DNA from: CAIPVR01 sp049316905
Lineage (GTDB): Bacteria; Actinomycetota; Acidimicrobiia; Acidimicrobiales; Microtrichaceae
Direction: 5' to 3'
Assembly: GCA_049316905.1 (NCBI GenBank)
Contig: JBMOJH010000002.1
Span: 1 to 64,000, forward strand
Length of the DNA stretch: 64,000 nt
The notes under the pieces: model-generated
What the model was told of the DNA's origin: nothing
The model's input: only the letters and a program-made list of their open reading frames with translations
The model's database searches: none
Position numbers and translations under genes: made by a program
In this document: positions 57,548-64,000 of the stretch, piece by piece
Layout of the letters: every line of letters starts with the position of its first letter
Numbering within the stretch: the stretch's first letter is position 1

Positions 57548-58822
57548 TCAGCCCACGTCGGTGCGCAGCAGGTCGTCGTGGGTCTCCCGGCGCACCACCA
57601 GGCGGGCGTCGCCGTCGCGCACGAACACCACCGCGGGGCGGGGGACCTTGTTGTAGTTCGACCCCATCGAGTGGCCGTAGGCACCGGTGACCGGGGTGGC
57701 GATCACGTCGCCCACCGCCACGTCCGCGGGCACCAGACCCTCCCGCACGAGCAGGTCGCCGGACTCGCAGTGCTTTCCCACGAGGCGGATCGGCATCTCC
57801 CGCCGCGACGTGGCGGCGCGGGGCAGGAACGTCTCGTAGCCGCTGCCGTACAGGACCGGCCGGGGGTTGTCGCTCATGCCGCCGTCCACCGCCACGTACG
57901 TGCGGACGCCCGGGATGAACTTCACGGTCCCCACCGTGTAGAGGGTGACCGCGGCACCGGCCACCACGGCCCGGCCCGGCTCTGCCGCAATCGACGCGGT
58001 GATGCCGGCCTCACGGCACGCGGCCAGCACGGCGGTGCCCCATTCGGTGATCGACGGCGCCTCCTCGCCCGCGAGGTAGGCCACGCCGAGCCCGCCGCCC
58101 ACCACGAGCTCGGGCAGGTCGGCCTGCACCACGAACGGCGCCACCGCGGCGAGGCCGTCGAGGAAGTTCGCCACGCTGAACACCTGCGACCCGATGTGCA
58201 GGTGCAGGCCCATCAGGTCCACCGCGGCGGAGGCGCGTGCCCGGGTGACCGCGTCGTCGGCCTGGCCGGTGGGGAGCGGGAACCCGAACTTGGAGTCGAG
58301 GTTGCCGGTGCGCACGTGCTCGTGGGTGTGCACCTCGATGCCGGGGTTCACCCGGAGCAGCACGCCCGGCACGGGCAGGCCCTCCGCGACGAGCGCCTCG
58401 ATCCGGTCGAGCTCGTCGTCGCTGTCCACCACGATCCGCCCGACGCCCACCTCGAGGGCCCGGCGGAGCTCCGCGGTGGACTTGTTGTTGCCGTGCAGGA
58501 CGAGGCGGTCCGCGGGCACCCCTGCCGCGAGGGCGACGTGCAACTCGCCCCCGGTGGCCACGTCGAGGCGCATGCCCTCGGAGTGGGCCAGGCGCGCCAT
58601 CGCCCGGCACAGGAAGGCCTTCGTGGCGTAGATCGCGCCGTCGGGCCCGAACGTGGCCACGGCCTCCCGGCAGCGGGCACGGAGGTGCTCCTCGTCGTAC
58701 ACGAAGAGCGGCGTGCCGAACTCGAGGGCGAGGTCGAGCAGGTCGACCCCGCCGATCGACAGGCGCCCGTCGGGGCCGGCGACGGACGTGTCGGGCAGCA
58801 GCCCGAACGGCAGCGGCTGCAC
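57548..58822 (-). CDS. lysA: Diaminopimelate decarboxylase
   Basis: 424 residues. Last step of lysine synthesis. PLP Lys in AIYATKAFLCRAM (~66), GGELHVALAAG, HIGSQ, GGGLGVAY and the C-terminal active-site HCESGDLL (Cys) and YGHSMGSNYN (Tyr) are complete. GTG 58822 lies 5 nt after the argS stop; the upstream frame only shadows argS. Confidence 0.95.
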   Translation of the reverse strand: MQPLPFGLLPDTSVAGPDGRLSIGGVDLLDLALEFGTPLFVYDEEHLRARCREAVATFGPDGAIYATKAFLCRAMARLAHSEGMRLDVATGGELHVALAAGVPADRLVLHGNNKSTAELRRALEVGVGRIVVDSDDELDRIEALVAEGLPVPGVLLRVNPGIEVHTHEHVRTGNLDSKFGFPLPTGQADDAVTRARASAAVDLMGLHLHIGSQVFSVANFLDGLAAVAPFVVQADLPELVVGGGLGVAYLAGEEAPSITEWGTAVLAACREAGITASIAAEPGRAVVAGAAVTLYTVGTVKFIPGVRTYVAVDGGMSDNPRPVLYGSGYETFLPRAATSRREMPIRLVGKHCESGDLLVREGLVPADVAVGDVIATPVTGAYGHSMGSNYNKVPRPAVVFVRDGDARLVVRRETHDDLLRTDVG

Positions 58823-58827
58823 CGCGC

Positions 58828-60426
58828 CTACATCCGCTCCGGGGCCGACACGCCGAGCAGGCCCAGCCCGTTGCGCAGCCCCACCCCGGCGGCCTCGGCC
58901 AACCACCAGCGGGCCTGCCGGAGCGGCTCGGGCGTGTCGGGGTGCAGGATCGGGCAGTCGTGGTAGAAGCCGTGCACCGACCCGGCCAGCTCCCGCACCC
59001 AGGTGGTCACCTTGTGGGGCGCCCGCTCCCGGGCCGCGAGCTCGACCACCTCGGGGAACACGTTCAGGTCGCGGAGGATCTCGAGCTCCCGCTCGTGCAC
59101 GAGCAGCGACAGGTCCGCCTGCTCCAGCGGGAACCGCTCCATTCCGCGCTCCGCGGCCACCCGACCGATCGAGTTGATCCGGGCGTTGGCCATCTGGACG
59201 TAGAAGACCGGGTTCTCGTTCGACTGGCTCACCACCAGGTCCAGATCGACCGTCTGCGGCGAGTCGACCGACTGCAGCAGGTAGGTGAGGCGCACCGCGT
59301 CGGGGCCCACCTCGTCGATGAGGTCCCGCAGGGTGATGAGGTCACCGGACCGCTTGGAGATCTTCACCTCCTCACCGCCGCGCTCGAGGCGCACGAGCTG
59401 GGTGATGACCACCTCGAGGTCCGCCGGGTCGTGGCCGAGGGACTGGATGGCCGCCTTCATCCGCGGCACGTAGCCGTGGTGGTCCGCGCCCCACACGTTG
59501 ATCAGCAGGTCGTAGCCGCGGGCGAACTTGTCGCGGTGGTAGGAGATGTCGGGCAGGAGGTAGGTGACCTCACCGTCGCTCTTGACCAGCACCCGGTCCT
59601 TGTCGTCGCCGAAGTCGGTGGAGCGCAACCAGGTGGCGCCGTCCGCGTCGTAGGCCACGCCGCGCTCACGCAGGTCCGCGAGCGTGGCGTCGATCGCTCC
59701 GGAGTTCACCATCGTGCGCTCGGAGAACCAGGCGTCGAACACCACACCGAGGGCGGCGAGCACCTCCTGCTGGTCGAGCAGGGCCCGGGCCTCGCCCCAG
59801 ATCAGCGGGTCCTCCCCGTCGGGCATCTCCTCGGCCCACTCGGTGATGTACTCACCCTGGTAGCCGCCCTCCGGCGGCTCCCGGCCGGCCTTCCGCGCGC
59901 CGAGGGAGTCGGCGAAGGTCTGCATCTGCACACCGCGGTCGTTGACGTAGAACTCCTCGGTCACCTCGTGACCGCTGTACGCGAGCAGGCGGGCGAGGGC
60001 GTCGCCGTAGGTGGCGCCGCGGGCGTGACCCGCGTGCACCGGCCCCGTGGGGTTGGCCGACACGTACTCCACGAGCACCTTGCGGCCGGCGCCGAGCGAG
60101 CTGCGGCCATGGTCGGGCCCGGCGGCCAGGACCGCGGGCACCTGCTCCTGCAGCCACGCAGGGGCGAGCCGGAAGTTCACGAAGCCGGGGCCCGCCACCT
60201 CGACGGCCGTGACGTGCCGGGGCGGCGCGGCGTTCAGGGCGTCGGCCAGCTGCTGGGCGAGCTCCCTCGGGTTGCGGCCCGCGGCCTTCGCGCTGGCGAG
60301 GGCCACGTTCGAGGAGAAGTCGCCGTGCTCCCGACGGGCCGGCTGCTCGAGCTGGATCTCGGCGGGCGGCTGGACACCCAGGCCCACGAGGGCGTCGCGC
60401 AGTGCGGGGATCAGGACGTCTCGCAT
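58828..60426 (-). CDS. argS: Arginyl-tRNA synthetase
   Basis: 532 residues, class I. HIGH motif as HAGH in SANPTGPVHAGHARGATYGD (~125), KMSKS-like KISKRSGDL (~375), N-terminal Add-1 domain and C-terminal anticodon-binding helical domain ending LLGVSAPERM. ATG 60426. It leads the argS-lysA-hom-thrC run and faces its own substrate gene, tRNA-Arg(CCG), 97 nt away. Confidence 0.97.
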   Translation of the reverse strand: MRDVLIPALRDALVGLGVQPPAEIQLEQPARREHGDFSSNVALASAKAAGRNPRELAQQLADALNAAPPRHVTAVEVAGPGFVNFRLAPAWLQEQVPAVLAAGPDHGRSSLGAGRKVLVEYVSANPTGPVHAGHARGATYGDALARLLAYSGHEVTEEFYVNDRGVQMQTFADSLGARKAGREPPEGGYQGEYITEWAEEMPDGEDPLIWGEARALLDQQEVLAALGVVFDAWFSERTMVNSGAIDATLADLRERGVAYDADGATWLRSTDFGDDKDRVLVKSDGEVTYLLPDISYHRDKFARGYDLLINVWGADHHGYVPRMKAAIQSLGHDPADLEVVITQLVRLERGGEEVKISKRSGDLITLRDLIDEVGPDAVRLTYLLQSVDSPQTVDLDLVVSQSNENPVFYVQMANARINSIGRVAAERGMERFPLEQADLSLLVHERELEILRDLNVFPEVVELAARERAPHKVTTWVRELAGSVHGFYHDCPILHPDTPEPLRQARWWLAEAAGVGLRNGLGLLGVSAPERM

Positions 60427-60467
60427 GCTCGGGGCAACTCCGGGTCGGGAGCGCCGAGCGTACCGTC

Positions 60468-60481
60468 GGGCGGCACCGCCC
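60468..60481 (-). promoter_or_regulatory. Inverted repeat upstream of argS
   Basis: GGGCGG-CA-CCGCCC is a perfect 6-2-6 repeat between a weak argS promoter and the tRNA gene. May form a leader hairpin or protein site; no further support. Confidence 0.28.
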
Positions 60482-60523
60482 TCCGAACCGGCTACGGTGT
60501 CCCGGTCCCGGCACGCCGGGCAC

Positions 60524-60595
60524 GCCCCCGTAGCTCAGGGGATAGAGCAGCGGCCTCCGGAGCCGTGTGCGCAGGTTCGAATCCTGCCGGGGGCG
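60524..60595 (+). tRNA. tRNA-Arg (anticodon CCG)
   Basis: 72-nt cloverleaf. Acceptor 60524-60530 pairs with 60588-60594 (7 bp); D-stem GCTC/GAGC 60533-60536 and 60545-60548; anticodon stem 60550-60554/60562-60566; loop CTCCGGA with CCG at 60557-60559; T-stem GCAGG/CCTGC with TTCGAAT loop 60576-60582; discriminator G60595. CCA is not encoded. Reads CGG codons, very common in this genome. Confidence 0.97.
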
Positions 60596-60599
60596 CTCT

Positions 60600-62153
60600 T
60601 CAGCCGCAGCGGACGCCGGGCGGGGGCGCCGAGGGCGTCCAGCCGGGTTCGGTGGTGGTCGTCGTGGCCGGGGCGCCCGCGGACCCGCCGGCCGCGGTGG
60701 CGGGCGACGCCACCACCGTGGTGGTGGTCGTGGTCGGCCGGGCCGCCGGTTCGGCCACCGTGGCGAAGTCCGGGCCGAGATCCACCCGCACCGTGCCGGG
60801 CGCCACCTTGGCGTCCTCGACCAGCTTGGGTGCCGGGCCGAGCCACGTGGCGACCAGCTCGCCCATCGACCGCCCGCCCTTGGCGTAGTGGACGGTGGTG
60901 CGCTGCACCGGGGCGTCGGGGTTGCCCACCTCGCCGAGCGGGAACCCGCCGGAGGACAGCACGTAGCTCACCCGGCGGGCCTCGCCCTGGGTGGGCGAGC
61001 CGTTGTAGATGCTGACGGTCACGTCCGAGGGCCGCACCGGTGGCGCCGTGGTGGTGGTGACCGTCGGGGTGGCGGCCCCCCGGAAGACGTCGAGGGTGGG
61101 CTGCGCCGCGGCCTGGTCGAGCAGGAGCACCGCGGCCCCGCCGTCGGTGGTGTGCGGGGTCGTCGGCAGCGAATAGGTCTGCAGCGTGGCCGGGTCGAAG
61201 TCGGCGAACCGCTGGGCCAGGCCCAGGATGTCGCCCACGCCGAGCTCGTCGTCGAGCGTGACGTTGCCGACCGCGGCGTCGACCAGGCCGGTCACCCGGC
61301 CCACGTCACCGAGGCCCATGGCCTTCAGCTTGCCGATCGCGGCGCGGGCCAGGGTCTGCTGGCGGGCCATGCGGCCGAGGTCGGCCGACGGGTCCGACAC
61401 CCACTGCGAGCCGTTGTTCCACTCGAGGTGCCGGGACCGGGCGAAGGCGAGACCCTGGTAGCCGTCGAGCACCGCGCAGCCCTTCTGCTCCACCCGCAGG
61501 CCGGAGTTGCGGTCGCGCACCGGGTGGTTGAAGTAGAGGGGCACCCCGCCGATCGTGTCGAGCAGCTCCTGGAAGCCCTTGAAGTCGACCTCCACGTAGT
61601 GGTTGACCGGGATGCCGAGGTTCTTCTCGATGGTGTCGACCACGTTCTGCACCGACGTGGAGTACGCGGTGTTGATCCGCTGCTCCTTCCCGGTGTTGGC
61701 GATCGGGAGCCACAGGTCCCTGGGGATCGACAGCATCGAGATCCGCGAGTTGCGCGGGTCGATCCGGACGATCTCCATGCTGTCGGAACGCCGGCCGCCG
61801 GGATCGCCCCCGCCGAGCATGGCGCCGGAGCCCGGATCGGACTTCGCGATGCCGTCGCGGCTGTCGGAGCCGATCAGCAGGTAGTTCTGCGGCTCCCCCT
61901 CGGCGGCGTCGCTGAGCGACAGGTTCTTGCGGTCCAGGCGCCCGAAGCTCCACAGGCCCCAGGCCGCGCCGGCGCCCGCCACCAGCGCCAGCACCACGAG
62001 CACGCCGAGACCCCCGAACAGCAGCCGGCGGGGCCACCGTCGCGCCGGGGCCGGGGCGGCGGCACGGCGGCGTCGGACGACGCGGGCCTCGTCGGAGACG
62101 GGGCGGCGCGCGCCCTCGCCGGGCGGAGTGCGGTTCGTTGGATCCTCAGGCAC
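60600..62153 (-). CDS. LytR-CpsA-Psr family cell-wall glycopolymer ligase
   Basis: 517 residues. Basic cytoplasmic N-terminus, one membrane span (~43-66), LCP domain (~88-255) with LLIGSDSRDG, RSDSMEIVRIDPRN, MLSIPRDLWLPI, INTAYS and FARSRHLEWNNGSQW (lipid and pyrophosphate ligands), then an LytR_C domain (~365-460) and a Thr/Pro tail. Attaches polymers from undecaprenyl pyrophosphate to peptidoglycan, outside the membrane. GTG 62153. Ends 4 nt from the tRNA 3' end. Confidence 0.92.
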   Translation of the reverse strand: MPEDPTNRTPPGEGARRPVSDEARVVRRRRAAAPAPARRWPRRLLFGGLGVLVVLALVAGAGAAWGLWSFGRLDRKNLSLSDAAEGEPQNYLLIGSDSRDGIAKSDPGSGAMLGGGDPGGRRSDSMEIVRIDPRNSRISMLSIPRDLWLPIANTGKEQRINTAYSTSVQNVVDTIEKNLGIPVNHYVEVDFKGFQELLDTIGGVPLYFNHPVRDRNSGLRVEQKGCAVLDGYQGLAFARSRHLEWNNGSQWVSDPSADLGRMARQQTLARAAIGKLKAMGLGDVGRVTGLVDAAVGNVTLDDELGVGDILGLAQRFADFDPATLQTYSLPTTPHTTDGGAAVLLLDQAAAQPTLDVFRGAATPTVTTTTAPPVRPSDVTVSIYNGSPTQGEARRVSYVLSSGGFPLGEVGNPDAPVQRTTVHYAKGGRSMGELVATWLGPAPKLVEDAKVAPGTVRVDLGPDFATVAEPAARPTTTTTTVVASPATAAGGSAGAPATTTTTEPGWTPSAPPPGVRCG

Positions 62154-62260
62154 GATGACTCGCCGGGCGGCACGGGGGGCCGCCTCGACGCGACGACGCT
62201 ACCGGAGCACCCCGGACGCGGGTCGGCACCCCACCCGGGTGTTTCTTCCCGGGTGGCGGT

Positions 62261-63505
62261 TCAGGCCTGCTTCGGTTCCACCTTGGGCTCGCGGGGAAGG
62301 CCGAGGACCTTCTCGCCCACGATGTTGCGCTGGATCTGCGACGTGCCGCCCCAGATCGTCTCCGAGCGGGAGAAGAAGAACGCCGACATCATCGGGCTCA
62401 CCGGGTACGCCTCGCGCCCCTCGGCCCGCATCGTGGCCGGCCACGTGGCCTCGGGCCCGGTGGTCGACAGGAGCGACTCGGCACCCCAGATGTCGAGCGC
62501 CAGCTCCATGGCCGCCTTGTGGGTCTCGGACCAGAACAGCTTGTTGGTCACGCCGAGGACCGCGGTGCCCATGTCGCGCTTGCCGGTCACCGTGGCGGTC
62601 AGCGAGCGGAGCCCGTTGATCCGCATGATCTGGATCCGGGAGTAGTACTCCATGAGCCGCTGGCGGATGAGCGGGTCCGCGATCTTCCCGTTCGCCGTGG
62701 CCTGCTCCACCAGCAGGCGGTACTCCTCGGCGAAGCGCCGGTAGCCGGTGGTGGCCGACATGCCGCGCTCGAACCCGAGCGTGTCGTTGGCCACCTTCCA
62801 GCCGTTGTTGAGGCCGCCGACGACGTTGTCGATCGGACAGCGGGCGTCGCTGAAGAACACCTCGTTGAACTCGGCGGTGCCGTCGGGCTGGACGATCCCG
62901 CGGACCTCGACGCCGGGCTGGTCCATCGGCACGAGCAGGTAGGAGATGCCGGCCTGCTTCTTCACATCCGGGTCCGTGCGTGCCAGCACGAAGCAGTAGT
63001 CGGCGAACTGCGCCTGGGTGGTCCACACCTTCTGGCCGTTGATGACCCACTCGTCGCCGTCCTGGACCGCGGTGGTCGTCAGCGAGGCCAGGTCGGAGCC
63101 GGAGTCGGGTTCGCTGAAGCCCTGGCACCAGCGCATCGAGCCGTCGAGGATCTTGGGCAGGAAGTACTTCTTCTGCTCCTCGGTGCCGTTCATCAGGATG
63201 GTGGGACCGACGAGGGTGTCACCGAAGAAGTCCGCGCGCAGCGGGGCCTTGGCCCGGGCGAACTCCTCGGCCAGCACCACGCCCTGCATGGTGGTGAGGC
63301 CCTTGCCGCCGTACTCCTCGGGCCACGTGGCGCAGATCCAGCCGCCCTCGAAGAGCTTGGTGGTCCACTCCTCGTTGAACTTCTTCTTCTCCTCGGGGGT
63401 CATCGAGAACCCCTGGTCGAACCAGCCGGCGGGCAGGTTCTCCTCCAGCCAGGCACGGATCTCCGTGCGGAACTCCTCGGCCTCGGGCGGGTAGCTCAGA
63501 TCCAT
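62261..63505 (-). CDS. Acyl-CoA dehydrogenase
   Basis: 414 residues, FAD-dependent. N-terminal helical domain, GFSEPDSGSDLASLTTTA and GDEWVINGQKVWTTQAQ (FAD/substrate beta domain), C-terminal helical domain with FFSRSETIWGGTSQIQRNIVGEKVLGLPRE. Catalytic base not certain from sequence alone; overall like mycobacterial FadE steroid/fatty-acid enzymes that often work as heteromers. ATG 63505 chosen; ATG 63514 also possible. Confidence 0.93.
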   Translation of the reverse strand: MDLSYPPEAEEFRTEIRAWLEENLPAGWFDQGFSMTPEEKKKFNEEWTTKLFEGGWICATWPEEYGGKGLTTMQGVVLAEEFARAKAPLRADFFGDTLVGPTILMNGTEEQKKYFLPKILDGSMRWCQGFSEPDSGSDLASLTTTAVQDGDEWVINGQKVWTTQAQFADYCFVLARTDPDVKKQAGISYLLVPMDQPGVEVRGIVQPDGTAEFNEVFFSDARCPIDNVVGGLNNGWKVANDTLGFERGMSATTGYRRFAEEYRLLVEQATANGKIADPLIRQRLMEYYSRIQIMRINGLRSLTATVTGKRDMGTAVLGVTNKLFWSETHKAAMELALDIWGAESLLSTTGPEATWPATMRAEGREAYPVSPMMSAFFFSRSETIWGGTSQIQRNIVGEKVLGLPREPKVEPKQA

Positions 63506-63515
63506 GGCTCCCATT

Positions 63516-63533
63516 CTTGACCCGTCGGTCAAG
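63516..63533. promoter_or_regulatory. Perfect 7-4-7 operator between acyl-CoA dehydrogenase and F420 dehydrogenase-type genes
   Basis: CTTGACC-CGTC-GGTCAAG is a perfect inverted repeat between divergent genes. It overlaps the expected -35 region of the plus-strand gene and the leader of the minus-strand gene. Suits a TetR-family repressor of lipid metabolism; none nearby. Confidence 0.6.
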
Positions 63534-63548
63534 TGCCGACCAGCCGGG

Positions 63549-63554
63549 TAGATT
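63549..63554 (+). promoter_or_regulatory. -10 element of the F420 dehydrogenase-type gene, predicted leaderless
   Basis: TAGATT ends 7 nt before ATG 63562, which lacks a Shine-Dalgarno sequence. No good -35; the operator at 63516-63533 covers that place. Confidence 0.42.
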
Positions 63555-63561
63555 CCCGCCC

Positions 63562-64000
63562 ATGACCGTGACCGACGAGCCGCCCCTCCCCTCGCTGCAG
63601 GAACGACTCGAGGCGACGGCGGCCACCCGCTGGCAGAACCAGTGGGCCGAGCTCAAGGCCGAGGTCATCGACACCGGCCTGTGCACGGGGTGCGCCGGCT
63701 GCGTCATCTCCTGTCCGCACGACGTGATCGGCTATGACCACGCCCAGGGCGGCTACAAGCCGTTCCACCTCGAGGACGAGCTCGGCCCGGACGACTGCGT
63801 GCACGGGCAGAAGGGCTGCACCACCTGCACCCGCGCCTGTCCGCGGTTCCGACTGTGGGAGGGCCAGGCCGACGACCACCTCTTCGGCCGGCTGCGCCAC
63901 GACGACGAGGTGGCGGGCGTCTACTCCGACATCCTCCTCACCCGCGCCGCCGACGAGCACGTCAACGAGACCGGCCAGGACGGTGGGCTCGTCTCGGCGA
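63562..64000 (+). CDS. Coenzyme F420 hydrogenase/dehydrogenase beta-subunit family protein, C-terminus beyond window
   Basis: 146 residues visible. Ferredoxin-like [4Fe-4S] motif CTGCAGCVISCP (~41-52) and a second Cys group CVHGQKGCTTCTRACP (~78-93), then VYSDILLTRAADEHVNETGQDGGLVSA, the start of the FrhB_FdhB N-terminal flavin/F420 region. Transfers electrons between F420 or ferredoxin and another carrier. Cut by the right edge. Divergent from the acyl-CoA dehydrogenase; the two may be co-regulated. Confidence 0.88.
   Translation, partial: MTVTDEPPLPSLQERLEATAATRWQNQWAELKAEVIDTGLCTGCAGCVISCPHDVIGYDHAQGGYKPFHLEDELGPDDCVHGQKGCTTCTRACPRFRLWEGQADDHLFGRLRHDDEVAGVYSDILLTRAADEHVNETGQDGGLVSA

Noticed and set aside
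60524..60595. tRNA-Arg as a phage or island attachment site
   Set aside because: No integrase, no direct repeat of the tRNA 3' end seen nearby; next to it is an ordinary LCP gene.

Overview
The window is a high-GC (roughly 70% or more) chromosomal segment from an actinobacterium. Gene content and order fit a deep-branching class such as Acidimicrobiia, but that placement is inference. Evidence includes GlgE/GlgP glucan metabolism, an F420-type ferredoxin oxidoreductase, DrrAB-type export, a LytR-CpsA-Psr protein, frequent GTG/TTG starts, an Asp-type MurA, and argS-lysA-hom-thrC-X-rho-rpmE-prfA-prmC ... glyA-wecA-atp ... murA, all on the minus strand. From memory this is the order of the Mycobacterium/Streptomyces rho-atp-murA block, here interrupted by lineage-specific genes.

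Layout. 1-6208: glycogen/alpha-glucan genes (glgE partial, glgP) with a secreted beta-propeller protein and a small lipoprotein. 6231-10347: a zinc-uptake operon (substrate-binding lipoprotein, permease, Ser/Thr kinase, enoyl-CoA hydratase) facing a Fur/Zur regulator, with an inverted repeat between them. 10375-12939: MeaB-type GTPase, Nfu scaffold and MurA. 12985-22052: accessory genes (MFS, hydrolase, J-domain protein, GlpX, MarR plus DrrAB exporter, SDR, a 2H-phosphoesterase/GNAT fusion). 22082-30504: the complete F1Fo ATP synthase operon with two b-type subunits, preceded by a promoter overlapping a Rex-like site. 30658-36575: a branched-chain-type ABC importer (livK-livHM fusion-livG-livF). 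36740-45908: D-aminoacylase-type amidohydrolase, WecA, initiating sugar transferase, GlyA, thiolase-like protein, cyclic-nucleotide-binding protein, alcohol dehydrogenase. 45938-51234: prmC, prfA, an unknown gene, rpmE, rho. 51570-53531: MFS efflux pump and its TetR regulator with a double operator. 53521-60595: threonine/lysine genes (proposed homoserine kinase, thrC, hom, lysA), argS and tRNA-Arg(CCG). 60600-64000: LCP protein, acyl-CoA dehydrogenase and the start of an F420 dehydrogenase beta-type protein.

No phage, transposon, CRISPR array or toxin-antitoxin pair was seen. I did not find a clearly new multi-gene system. The most useful leads are: a phosphoglycerate-mutase-like protein sitting where thrB belongs (probable homoserine kinase); a Rex-type site on the ATP synthase promoter; a zinc-free L31 at the usual zinc-L31 locus; a C-rich leader on rho; a protein kinase inside a Zur-type operon that lacks its ATPase; and convergent gene ends whose stop codons are built into hairpins.
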